A stretch of DNA of 64,000 bases from DASQHY01 sp035602605 (GTDB lineage: Bacteria > Acidobacteriota > Terriglobia > Acidiferrales > UBA7541): assembly GCA_035602605.1 (NCBI GenBank), contig DATNLZ010000008.1:91245-155244 (forward strand), read 5' to 3'. The notes below the pieces were generated by a model that did not search any database, was not told the DNA's origin, and was given only the letters and a program-made list of their open reading frames with translations. A program made the translations under genes and the position numbers. Shown piece after piece: positions 1-8,480 of this stretch (positions are counted from its first letter, which is position 1; each line of letters opens with the position of its first letter).

Positions 1-1124
1 GGCGCGGCCAATGTTGTTGCGCCTGCGAAATAACTCCAATTCTTGTTAGCGCCACCGCCCGTCGATGTCGTGACGCTGCTGCTGGCCACTCCCTTCGAAT
101 AGTGCGGTGGAGCTGCGGTAGCCGCCCCGGTGATGGTCGTGGCGTCTTGGGTGAATGCTTTGTAGGTGTAAGTGGTCGCTGGAAGCACCACGCTGTTTGC
201 TCCGTTCTCGTCCGTGGCGGTGGTGGTGCCAACGCCCGAAGTGTTGATGCCTACCGTCTCCGAGCCGGCCACCGTGTCCCCTAAGAGGTAGGTGGTTCCG
301 TCAGAGGGCGTACTGCTGGGAGCGGTGCTGCCCTGGAGCCTACTGAGTAGAAGACCATTGTAACTGCTGGGCGGGCTACTCGCGGGGAAGGCCCAGCTGT
401 GAGTCACCTCGGAAATACCGGGGGTTGGGGTGCTCAGCGTGACATTACGGAGATAGTGCACTGCCAGATTGGGAGAAGGTGTCAGTTCGCGCGGTAAATA
501 CTGGGCCAGGAACAAGCTTGGGTCACTCTCAACCGTATCCCTAACGATAAGCCCCAGATTGGTCGCGGGGGTATCCAGCCAACTTTGAGGGATGTTCGCC
601 ACTGTGCCATCGCCGAGAACGGTCCAAGTTGTCGTGACGTTAGGTGTCGTTCCGGTGCTCGCCGTAGCAGCAGATGTGGGACTGAGATTGCCTCCCGCAG
701 TGGCCCAGGTCGTCGCTCCATCGATGGTGTTCCACGTGACTCCCGCTTCGGTCCACTGGGTGGTGCCAGTCACACGATACACGGCGTTGGTCCGGCTTGC
801 GCTAGGGGCGACACTTAGGGTCAGGCTCAGGATTGAAGTTTTCACAGCCGACTCTGCCGCTATAGAGGAGAGATCGAATCGGACAATGGCCCGCGTATTG
901 CTGGCGATGTTGCTCTTCACATTGAGGGTTGGGGCTGTACCATAATTTAAGGTGGGTAAACTCTGGTCGAGGAACGAGTCCGCCGCAGCGGTGAGTGTCG
1001 TGACCTCGTCGGCATACACCAGCCCAGCACCGGGCCTCGTGCCGAGAACCAGGAGTGCGGCTAAATACACGGCGACTAAACTTGACCACAGCCTCTCCTG
1101 ATGGCCGTTGTTCCTAGTCTTCAT
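1..1124 (-). CDS. DNRLRE-domain secreted protein (N-terminal part, runs off the left edge)
   Basis: An open frame of 374 codons without a stop runs from an ATG at 1122-1124 to the window edge. The first 38 or so residues form a signal peptide: a basic start (MKTRNNGHQERLW), a hydrophobic stretch (VAVYLAALLVLG) and then VYADE. The mature start, with TLTAAADSFLDQSLPTLNYG followed by an AIVRFDLSSI segment and a WTEAGVTWNT motif, is the typical pattern of the DNRLRE domain, a beta-rich module found in secreted and cell-surface proteins. Past residue 200 the protein is Thr/Ser/Gly-rich with no recognised domain. The function is unknown beyond a likely extracellular or envelope role. The C-terminus lies outside the window. 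Confidence 0.75.
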   Translation of the reverse strand, partial: MKTRNNGHQERLWSSLVAVYLAALLVLGTRPGAGLVYADEVTTLTAAADSFLDQSLPTLNYGTAPTLNVKSNIASNTRAIVRFDLSSIAAESAVKTSILSLTLSVAPSASRTNAVYRVTGTTQWTEAGVTWNTIDGATTWATAGGNLSPTSAATASTGTTPNVTTTWTVLGDGTVANIPQSWLDTPATNLGLIVRDTVESDPSLFLAQYLPRELTPSPNLAVHYLRNVTLSTPTPGISEVTHSWAFPASSPPSSYNGLLLSRLQGSTAPSSTPSDGTTYLLGDTVAGSETVGINTSGVGTTTATDENGANSVVLPATTYTYKAFTQDATTITGAATAAPPHYSKGVASSSVTTSTGGGANKNWSYFAGATTLAA

Positions 1125-1609
1125 AATTCCGCTCCAGTGAGTCCAGGTTGTGGTTTGGTAGAAGCAAATTTGACCCCTTGTTTCGGCGAATGCCGCCAGG
1201 TTTCACAACGCCCATTGCTCGGAGTTGCGTTCAGGTTTTGGACATTCTGAACAAAGATCAGGGGGGAGGGGGTTGATCAATATTTAGCAATGACAACCTA
1301 ACTGTATAGGCATTCAAGCAGCCAGACAGCAGCGCCTATCTCCTTGAAACCAAAGCCCTCGAATCCAGGCAATCGTCCATTCAGTGATTCGAATTGGGAG
1401 CTGTGTTCCAAAACGGAAGGAAATTCAAAAAGAGGTTGTGTTCGTATCGTTCTATATCTGTTGCCTCCGGTTCTTCCCCAACGAACAGACTAACCCGTCG
1501 CGATGCCATCGAGAGAATGGTTCCCGCAACGCTCGGTGAATAGATTTTCTCTGTAGTTCGGACGTTTCGAAAATACGCTTGACCCGGACGAACCTCTCCA
1601 ATGGGGGAA
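1125..1609. other. Intergenic stretch, no convincing gene
   Basis: This gap separates the DNRLRE gene from the end of the upstream regulator gene. It should hold the promoter of the DNRLRE gene, but I could not pick a sigma-70 or sigma-54 promoter with confidence. A frame of 88 codons at 1381-1647 on the minus strand overlaps the regulator's 3' end by 38 bases. Its composition resembles no known family and it has no clear ribosome-binding site, so I do not call it a gene. Confidence 0.5.
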
Positions 1610-3043
1610 CTATCTCGATCCGGAGAATGGCCCGGTTGGAGCATCATTTAGTTTAGTAGCTGCGGAGTCATAATGCTTCAACCTTCGATACAGGGTGGTC
1701 TTCCCGATGCCGAGCAACCGCGCGGCATTAACCTTGTCACCATCGGTCGCTTGTAACATACGTTCGATGGCTCGACGTTCAAGCTCATGGAGGGGCAGGA
1801 TTTCGTCGGGTTCGGGCGCATGCTCGGTAGCGGCGCATTTAACGCTCGCAGGTAAATCGTCGACTCCCAGTATGGGTCCGGAGCCTAAGGCGACGGCATG
1901 CTCCACGGCATTTTCGAGTTCCCGCACGTTTCCAGGCCAGTGATAGCCCATCAGATTAACCATCGCGCGCTCGGAAAAGGTGTGGGAGGATTTTTGCGGG
2001 TCGCAGAATTTTTCGAGAAAGGAGCTCACCAGCAGCGGGATATCCCTCTTGCGTTCGCGAAGCGGCGGAAGTTTAATTTGCACGACGTTCAGACGCCAAT
2101 AAAGATCCTGGCGGAAGCGCCCTTCGCGGATGGCGGTTTCCAGGTCGCGATTAGTGGCGGCAATCACCCGCACGTTTACCTGGATCCGTTCGGTCGAACC
2201 AACCGGTCTGACTTCCCGTTCTTGTAAGGCTCTCAGCAGCTTAGCCTGCAAGTCTACGGGCATGTCTCCCAACTCATCCAAAAAGAGTGTTCCTTGTTGA
2301 GCCGTCTCGAATAGGCCGGTCTTGGTATGCGAGGCCCCCGTAAATGCTCCTTTAACGTATCCAAACAATTCGGATTCGATCAACGTTGGGACCAGCGAAG
2401 AACAGTCCACGGGCACAAATGGTTTCTGATGGCGTGGCCCACTGAAATGAATCGAGCGTGCCACAAGCTCTTTGCCGGTTCCGCTCTCACCAAGAATCAG
2501 AACAGGATAGTTATGCTGACTTACCTTCTCGATCATCTTGTATACGCGCTGCATCTTGGCCGACAGGCCAATTAAACCTCCTAAACCTGGCCGCGTGTGC
2601 AACTGCTGCCGCAGCAAGCGGTTTTCCTGATCTACTTCTAGCTCACGTATCAAGCGCTCGAGCTTAGTTTGCAGCTCGGCGATATGAAACGGTTTGGTGA
2701 TGTAATCGCGGGCTCCGAGCTGCGTTGCTTCCACCGCCGATTCAACAGTGCCGTATTGGGTCAACATCATGACCGCAATATGCTGAAAGTTGGACCGAAT
2801 CCGTTTGAGCAGTTCCAGGCCGCCTACTCGGGGCACTTTCAAGTCGGAAAGCACGATATCCACGGGATGCTGATCAAGTAGTTCGAGTGCCTGTTCGGTA
2901 GTTTCAGCGGAGAGAATATTTAATCCCGTATCCAAGGCGACCCGACCGCAGATTTCTCGGGTGCCTCGTTCATCATCTACGATGAGGACCGACAATGACG
3001 GCGAAGGACCCAACGGTATTGGGCCTTGAGTTTGCAATTCCAT
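1610..3043 (-). CDS. Sigma-54-dependent response regulator (NtrC family)
   Basis: 477 residues with the classic three-domain layout. The receiver domain (about 18-130) starts VLIVDDE, has phospho-acceptor Asp67 in LSDLKVP and ends with a YITKPF lysine loop. The AAA+ domain has Walker A GESGTGK at 185-191, an intact GAFTGA sigma-54 contact loop at 232-237 and Walker B (TLFLDE) near 252. A C-terminal Fis-type helix-turn-helix (AARLLGIGKTTLYRRLK) follows. It should activate sigma-54 promoters when phosphorylated. No histidine kinase is adjacent, so its partner is unknown. The two inverted repeats 140-175 bp upstream of its start may control it. Nearby targets could include the SBBP or DNRLRE genes, but this is only positional inference. 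Confidence 0.93.
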   Translation of the reverse strand: MELQTQGPIPLGPSPSLSVLIVDDERGTREICGRVALDTGLNILSAETTEQALELLDQHPVDIVLSDLKVPRVGGLELLKRIRSNFQHIAVMMLTQYGTVESAVEATQLGARDYITKPFHIAELQTKLERLIRELEVDQENRLLRQQLHTRPGLGGLIGLSAKMQRVYKMIEKVSQHNYPVLILGESGTGKELVARSIHFSGPRHQKPFVPVDCSSLVPTLIESELFGYVKGAFTGASHTKTGLFETAQQGTLFLDELGDMPVDLQAKLLRALQEREVRPVGSTERIQVNVRVIAATNRDLETAIREGRFRQDLYWRLNVVQIKLPPLRERKRDIPLLVSSFLEKFCDPQKSSHTFSERAMVNLMGYHWPGNVRELENAVEHAVALGSGPILGVDDLPASVKCAATEHAPEPDEILPLHELERRAIERMLQATDGDKVNAARLLGIGKTTLYRRLKHYDSAATKLNDAPTGPFSGSR

Positions 3044-3780
3044 GAGAGGCTCCTTGATCGTTTAACTATGCGACTTGTTCCGAACATGTCTTTTTTTGGA
3101 AACCTGTTTGCCACCCATGAGACATTCGGTTCCGCAAGCCAGTATGAGAACCTATTAACACTATAATTTTTATAAGGAGTTAACTGTTCAATTTTGAACA
3201 GTCCCTAATTATTAGGGTTCATTTTGGGGCACAGCCTCTTGGCCCCCCACCAGAACGACTACGACGCAATTGTGGGAATGATCGAAGAAGGTAGAACCCT
3301 TCAAGCTGCAGGCCGTTGGGCGACAGCTTAATGTCCCAAGAGTGCCAGAGCCTTGGCGCACTCCCCAGAGAGCCGTGGATCGAATCATCGCTGCGATTTT
3401 CAGCCGATTCAACGAAGACTGGAAAAAACCACACCCTCAAGCTTTTTACACCAGCAGCTTGACGTCACCCCTTTATCGGCAGAGTGCGCTCTTATCGACT
3501 TCCGCGGAATGAATAAGGTATGAAGCGATCTAACGGGTAGAGATACGAAATCGGTGCACCGATGATGGAGGTAGGTCAGGTTTACGCTGTCCTACGTGAG
3601 TTTTACCGGTACTGATGGCGATCGCCTGCGCGAACTGTTCAAGCGGGAATAAAAGGTTTCGCTCACCCGCTTCCACTATAGTTTCTTAATCCATTCAGTA
3701 GTACGGCAAGTGTTCCTGTTGGGAACGCTCCTGCAAGCCTGCAAGCGAGGTAAGACGATGTGTGCCGTGAGGTAAAAAGA
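3044..3780. other. Long intergenic region with decayed coding-like fragments
   Basis: About 740 bases without an intact gene. It carries the two adjacent dyads listed separately near its left end. On the plus strand, short coding-looking pieces appear in different frames. One around 3230-3340 contains DYDAIVGMIEEG, and one around 3605-3652 ends DGDRLRELFKRE before a stop. They are interrupted by stops and not linked by a single frame, so they may be relics of a lost gene. I cannot name the source family. Confidence 0.35.
3183..3217. promoter_or_regulatory. Two adjacent perfect dyads (operator-like)
   Basis: Bases 3183-3202 form a perfect inverted repeat with 9-bp arms (ACTGTTCAA / TTGAACAGT) and a 2-bp centre. 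Immediately next to it, 3203-3217 forms a second perfect dyad with 7-bp arms (CCCTAAT / ATTAGGG) around a single T. Neither is followed by a T-run, so operator sites are more likely than a terminator. They lie upstream of the sigma-54 regulator gene (start 3043). Confidence 0.5.
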
Positions 3781-3817
3781 AGCCGCGTGCCCTGGATGAC
3801 GAGGCACGCGGCTTTTT
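3781..3817. terminator. Bidirectional rho-independent terminator
   Basis: An 11-bp perfect GC-rich stem (AGCCGCGTGCC / GGCACGCGGCT, 3781-3791 and 3803-3813) with an 11-base loop is flanked by a T-run on the plus strand (to 3817). An A-run lies just left of the stem, giving a T-run on the minus strand. It lies just past the stop of the minus-strand SBBP gene, so its main role is probably to end that transcript. Confidence 0.85.
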
Positions 3818-3833
3818 CTCTTACTTGGTTCTC

Positions 3834-6800
3834 TTAATTGACGGTTAAAGCGACGGTAGTCGTTTTGGTCCTGCTACCTGATGTCGCAGTGATTGTGAGA
3901 GTGCTTGTCCCCTTTGGAGTCTTATCATGAGTTGATCCCCCGCAACCCGCCAGAACGATGAAGATCAGGCTAACAGCCACCATCCCCAAGCGCGTGCGAA
4001 GTCTCCTGGCATATAACATTGAGAGGAGCATAACAAAAGCTACCAGCAGTGGAACCACTTGACGTACCGACGTAAGCGGAGGTCGCAGGGATCGCGGCGG
4101 CACAAGACCTGTGGTCGTGACCGACAGTGTTGCAGTCACAGGCGTGACTCCGTCGGCAGGAGTTACCGATGCTGGCGAGATCGTACATGTTGCCAGCGCC
4201 GGAGCTCCCGAACAAGCCAGCGATACGGCACTATTGAATCCGCCAGCCGGCGTCACGGTGACGGTAACGCTGCCTGAGGCACCCTGGTTCACGCTCAACG
4301 TCGCTGGCGCGGAGACGTTGAAATCCCAACCTGATCCCGTGAGCGCGATCACCCGCGGACTACTGTTGGCGTTGTCGGTTATTGTCAAGGTCCCGGGCCG
4401 GGCTCCCAAGACCGTCGGCGTAAACGTCACGCTGATTGTGCAGCTCGCTCCCGCAGCCACGCTCGCACCGCAGGTGTTCGTCTGGGCATAATCGCCAGTG
4501 ATAGCTATGGCAATCGTCAAAGCTGCGTTGCCATTGTTTGTGAGGGTCACTGTTTGCGCGGCGCTGGTGGTGGTGAGAAATTGCCCGCCGAAAGCCAGGT
4601 TCGTTTTGTCTAAAGCCACAACCGGTATCAAGGTGAGCTTCGCCGCGAATGCATCATTAGTGCCCTTAAGGATCGTCTGAAATGCTCCAGTCGGGAAAAC
4701 AGGTAAATCCGTTGAGTAGGTTGTGCCAGTAATATAGGCGTTGTTAGCAGAATCGATTGCAATGGCGTTGGCTGTGTCGAAGCCAGCAACGCTTCCGCTT
4801 CCTCCGAAGTATGTCGAATAAACTAGATCCGCAATTCCATTACCTCCGGGATTTAGCTGGGAAATAAATCCATCGCCCGCAGCGGCCCCGGCAGAAGCCT
4901 TAGCAATCTGAAAGGCGGCCCGAGTTACGGGAAATGTGCCTGATTGGGTTCCACCAGCGACATAGGCTTTGCCCGCCGTATCCGCCCGAATGCCTGATCC
5001 GGTGGTGCCTCCTGAGCCTAGGAACGTCGAGTACTTGAGGGAAGCGCTTCCGATTAGCCCGGTGTCAACCAGACTGATGAAGGCAGCTCCGCTCGTCGAG
5101 CCTATTTTCTGGTAAGCCCCAGCAGGAATAGTGGGGAAGCTAAGCGAGCCGGTTGTTCCTGTAACGTAAGCCACATTACTGGGGCCAAGTGCAAGTGCTA
5201 ACCCAAAATCATAGTTGTCGCCACCCAAATAGGTCGAATAAAGCAAGGACGCGGTTCCCGTTCTTCCACCGCTCGTATCAATTTTTGAAACGAATGCAGT
5301 TCCAGTGGCGGCAGCCGGAGGTGCGGTAGCGGCAAAAGCGTTCGCGGTGGTCGTCGGGAAGTTCGTTGAGCTAGTTACGCCAGTAAGATAGGCGGCACTG
5401 GTAGAATCTACTGCAACTCCGAAGCCCCAATCGCTAAAGCCAAGGGTCGCTGCGCCGGCTCCACCTAGATAGGTGGAATAGATCAGAGACGCGGTTCCGG
5501 ATTTCGTCGTATCAATCCTGGTTAGGAACGCGTTTCCAGATGCGCTGTTCAGGGTGCTTTGGTAGGCGCCGGAAGTGACGGGAAATTGCGTGAGGCCCGT
5601 CCCGGGCGCCGAGAAGGTGATCCCGGTTATGTATGCGTTGCCAGCAGTGTCGGCCGCAATGGCGGACCCAAGATCCCCCTGAGTTGCCACTGTAGTTCCA
5701 CCTAGGTAAGACGAGTATACAAGTGAGGCTGTGCCACTGAGCGCCGGATCTATTTTGGAAATGAAGCTTGTTCCGGAAGCGTTAGATGCGAGTGGTCCAG
5801 CTTTGAGGGCATTTGGCGTGGTAGGGTAATTAATCGAAAACGTCTGTCCTGTCACATAGATTTTACCCGAAGAGTCCACGGTGATACCCAATCCGGAATC
5901 TCCACCGCTCCCAGCCAAATAGGTAGAGTAAATCTGCTGAGTTCCGGCCGGGTTCAACTCGGTAACAAACACCGCGTTCGGGTTGGTGATTAAAGGTCCC
6001 TTATTAAATGCATTGGCCGTCGTTGGGAAGTCTATGGATTTCGTCGTTCCTACGACAAAAGCATTGCCCGTCGTATCTACCGCGATCCCGTTGCCAAAGT
6101 CGCCGAGGGTCCCGCCGAGATAGGTCGAATAGTTGAGCACGGGGTCCAGAATAAGAGGTTCACTCCGGTCATAATTTGCGACCGCGAAGCCCACACGATG
6201 GTTTCCGGCGATGAGGTACTTTCCATCAATCTCGTGCCGCCTTCCGTTCAGCTGTTGATAAACAACTGGCTTCTGGAGTACGACCTCTCCTCCCGAAACG
6301 CTTAATAGCAAATCTCCGCGCGAATTGATCCTGAGTTTATTCGCACCTTCCAGATTCATTTTGATGACCGATGGGTCCGATCCAGGGGCCACCACGAAGT
6401 CATATTCCAGTCGGTTTTGGTTACCGTAGAAGATCAGGTCGACACCAGGATAAACTCCGGTGTACTTGACCCGGGCGTAGGAAGGAATGTCGGTGTGCCA
6501 ATTCTTCGGATCGTTCCCGACGAAATAGTCCACCCTGCCGGGTAAACGGTCACTACCCTCAATCTGTGGTGTTGAATTGGCTCCCTCGAAATGCATGCGA
6601 ATGACGGAGGTTTTTTCGATTTGCCGGCGCGAGCGCGAATCTCGAAATGAAACAGCACGAAGAAGTGACGATGACTCGCGGGGAGTTGAGGACCGCAAAG
6701 TGAGGACGGCCTCGTGCGTAGTCAAAAAGAGCCCGTATCCCCGGCCATGGGAGATGTACCGGACTGCGCCCTCTGCCTGACCTTGGTTTTTCTCAAAAGC

Positions 6801-7004
6801 CAGGGGTAGTTTTCCATAAACCGCGGTCCAATCGAGATTGCTCTTTGCACTGGCCTGTTTTGAAAACTCGTGCGGCTGTGCAGCCGTAGTCTGACTGTGG
6901 TGGCTTTTTGCACTGTGAAAAGCCGCCACAATTAAAAAAATCGAAACAAGCATAGCTGCAAAGAAATACCGTACAACGTTGGTCCGCGATTCCTTGGTGT
7001 TCAT
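3834..7004 (-). CDS. SBBP-repeat beta-propeller secreted protein
   Basis: 1056 residues from an ATG at 7002-7004, chosen because a GGAG Shine-Dalgarno sits nine bases upstream and a signal peptide follows (VVRYFFAAMLVSIFLIVAAFHSA). An upstream extension to 7175 is open but lacks both. An N-terminal module (LPLAFEKNQGQ...) is typical of this family. Then come seven SBBP units, each beginning YSTYLGG-like and containing an AVDSxGNAYVTG-like core. A choice-of-anchor-D/HYDIN-like Ig domain and a second Ig-like domain follow. The tail has a hydrophobic segment, RR-rich residues, LAGCGGS and a short Thr-rich strand region. It is probably exported and surface-exposed. No catalytic residues are evident. 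Such proteins are common in Acidobacteriota and have no assigned function. Confidence 0.85.
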   Translation of the reverse strand: MNTKESRTNVVRYFFAAMLVSIFLIVAAFHSAKSHHSQTTAAQPHEFSKQASAKSNLDWTAVYGKLPLAFEKNQGQAEGAVRYISHGRGYGLFLTTHEAVLTLRSSTPRESSSLLRAVSFRDSRSRRQIEKTSVIRMHFEGANSTPQIEGSDRLPGRVDYFVGNDPKNWHTDIPSYARVKYTGVYPGVDLIFYGNQNRLEYDFVVAPGSDPSVIKMNLEGANKLRINSRGDLLLSVSGGEVVLQKPVVYQQLNGRRHEIDGKYLIAGNHRVGFAVANYDRSEPLILDPVLNYSTYLGGTLGDFGNGIAVDTTGNAFVVGTTKSIDFPTTANAFNKGPLITNPNAVFVTELNPAGTQQIYSTYLAGSGGDSGLGITVDSSGKIYVTGQTFSINYPTTPNALKAGPLASNASGTSFISKIDPALSGTASLVYSSYLGGTTVATQGDLGSAIAADTAGNAYITGITFSAPGTGLTQFPVTSGAYQSTLNSASGNAFLTRIDTTKSGTASLIYSTYLGGAGAATLGFSDWGFGVAVDSTSAAYLTGVTSSTNFPTTTANAFAATAPPAAATGTAFVSKIDTSGGRTGTASLLYSTYLGGDNYDFGLALALGPSNVAYVTGTTGSLSFPTIPAGAYQKIGSTSGAAFISLVDTGLIGSASLKYSTFLGSGGTTGSGIRADTAGKAYVAGGTQSGTFPVTRAAFQIAKASAGAAAGDGFISQLNPGGNGIADLVYSTYFGGSGSVAGFDTANAIAIDSANNAYITGTTYSTDLPVFPTGAFQTILKGTNDAFAAKLTLIPVVALDKTNLAFGGQFLTTTSAAQTVTLTNNGNAALTIAIAITGDYAQTNTCGASVAAGASCTISVTFTPTVLGARPGTLTITDNANSSPRVIALTGSGWDFNVSAPATLSVNQGASGSVTVTVTPAGGFNSAVSLACSGAPALATCTISPASVTPADGVTPVTATLSVTTTGLVPPRSLRPPLTSVRQVVPLLVAFVMLLSMLYARRLRTRLGMVAVSLIFIVLAGCGGSTHDKTPKGTSTLTITATSGSRTKTTTVALTVN

Positions 7005-7198
7005 TGTCGCAATTCTCCTAGTCTTCCATTCCGGAGCTGTCTCGCCGCGCTCTGGCCGGTCGAAAAAAGCAATAAAACTTCGCCGTAAGTATAGTTGGGG
7101 AAGAACCAGCACAAGGAGCGAAGGACATTGTAGTGGTGTCCAATAAGATAACTCACTTAACACTCGGCGGCGCATAAAATGCTGGATTTTCGGTTTTC

Positions 7199-8230
7199 TC
7201 AGACGCCCCTAGACTTGGGCTCAAGCGTTTCAAAGTCCTCGCGGATTACCTGGCACAGTTCCTCAATGCGCGCTGGGTCCTGGTGTGGACTAACGTGGCG
7301 GACAGGGACGCTCGAAACCAGGCGGCCGAGAACTTTAAACTCTTGAGCGCGCATTTCGGGGTCCAGGATATTCGTGGCATAGCTGTTGACCACCAGTGCC
7401 ATCAAGGCTGCGCGATCAGGGATTGTCTCCACGAATGGCGCGGGATCGGCTCGACGATCGCCGAGAATATAAATTGCACCGAGCGGTAACCTGCGCTCTT
7501 CGAATCGTGTTCCCTGGCTTCCCAATGCGAGTCGCCGCTTCTCCCAATCGGGGCTTATGCGTGGGAACGCGTCGGAAGAACCGTAAAGAAGGCTCACCGA
7601 ATCCGGCCAAAGAGCAAGATGAGGAACTGCAGGCGCGACCCGGAAGTCTCCGCCTTGTTCCTCCAGAGCAACTACGTCATCGGAAATCGCCGGATGACCC
7701 AGTCGAACGAAAGCCGCCGCAGTTGTTGACTTCCCGGCTCCTTCCGAGCCGACAAGCGCAATGCTGCGATCTTTGAGGGTCACTGCACTGGCATGCAAAC
7801 AAGTGATCCCACGCAGGCGTAGCAAAAGCCCTAAGACGGGTCCCAGCAAATAAGAAGCGGTGATCTCCAGCGAGGACGTATCAGGCCAGAGGGCCCACAC
7901 AGTCGCACCCGCTCTGTCCAACCAGAATTGCGTACCATCGCAATACGCCAGGCGCAGATAGGTGCCGAAAGCGATCCGCCAAATTCGCAGGACCGGCTCG
8001 CGGAGTTCGTTGAGAGAGAAGCTCTCGTACATCAACTCTTCACCCTCACAGGAAACTATTCCATCGGAACACGGCGAGATGCCCATATGAAAGCTTATGT
8101 CTGGGACAAAAGTAGATGGATTTACGGGTACTAATCCCGGCAGACGCAAATTGGAGCGGAGCAGCAGGCCGAAAACGGAGTAGTGAACAGCCAATTCTTC
8201 TTGTGTATGCAAGGTTCTTTGACGCGGCAA
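7199..8230 (-). CDS. HPr-kinase-like protein of the lasso-peptide locus
   Basis: 343 residues. The C-terminal half resembles the HPr kinase/phosphorylase fold: HASAV, then Walker A GSEGAGKST at 161-169, then an ISDDVVAL segment corresponding to the HprK acidic motif. The N-terminal half (HYSVFGLLLRSNLRLPGL) is characteristic of HPr-kinase-related proteins found in RiPP loci. In known lasso systems such kinases phosphorylate the precursor's C-terminal Ser. Here the precursor ends in Val, so the substrate is unclear. It is the last gene of the locus, 94 bases after the precursor stop. The annotated start is a TTG without a clear Shine-Dalgarno, and internal TTG codons could serve instead. Confidence 0.75.
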   Translation of the reverse strand: MPRQRTLHTQEELAVHYSVFGLLLRSNLRLPGLVPVNPSTFVPDISFHMGISPCSDGIVSCEGEELMYESFSLNELREPVLRIWRIAFGTYLRLAYCDGTQFWLDRAGATVWALWPDTSSLEITASYLLGPVLGLLLRLRGITCLHASAVTLKDRSIALVGSEGAGKSTTAAAFVRLGHPAISDDVVALEEQGGDFRVAPAVPHLALWPDSVSLLYGSSDAFPRISPDWEKRRLALGSQGTRFEERRLPLGAIYILGDRRADPAPFVETIPDRAALMALVVNSYATNILDPEMRAQEFKVLGRLVSSVPVRHVSPHQDPARIEELCQVIREDFETLEPKSRGV

Positions 8231-8324
8231 ATCATTCTAAGTTGTTGTTTGCTTTCTTCTCAATTCTACCCATAATGGAGCGCGGTAGTCTTCTCACAGT
8301 ATTCCAGCTAAGAGCAACTCAACC

Positions 8325-8480
8325 TTACACACCCGTCCTGTTGCGAGGAAAGGTCCCACCGTCCAGCGTGCCCCTGGTCCCAATCTGCTTTGTAAGTTCC
8401 TGCACTGTCCCATAAATAGTCAATGTGGGAGGAGAATACGGCTTCTTTGGCTCCCGCTTGACGGGTTCAGGCTTTTCCAT
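8325..8480 (-). CDS. Lasso peptide precursor (A protein)
   Basis: 51 codons from an ATG at 8478-8480, with a strong AAGGAG Shine-Dalgarno at 8489-8494 eight bases upstream. The start overlaps the cyclase 3' end by 14 bases. The leader contains Y15-x2-P18-x-L20-x3-G24-x5-T30, matching the YxxPxLxxxGxxxxxT signature that B1/RRE proteins bind. Thr30 would sit at position -2 of the leader, giving leader residues 1-31 and a 20-residue core starting Gln32 and ending Val51 (QIGTRGTLD then GGTFPRNRTGV). Asp40 is then core residue 9, the right position to close a nine-residue isopeptide ring. A Gln at core position 1 is unusual, since Gly is commonest. The call rests on the motif, ring spacing and B1-B2-C context. 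Confidence 0.88.
   Translation of the reverse strand: MEKPEPVKREPKKPYSPPTLTIYGTVQELTKQIGTRGTLDGGTFPRNRTGV

Noticed and set aside
1140..1300. Possible sigma-54 -24/-12 element upstream of the DNRLRE gene
   Set aside because: The best GG-GC candidate (TGGCGGCATTCGCC, minus strand) has the wrong spacing for the -24/-12 dinucleotides.
1381..1647. An 88-codon minus-strand frame beyond the sigma-54 regulator
   Set aside because: No family resemblance, overlaps the regulator 3' end and has no ribosome-binding site.
3212..3440. Two overlapping minus-strand frames of 66 and 73 codons
   Set aside because: Both lack a credible start and resemble no family. The region is better read as decayed sequence.
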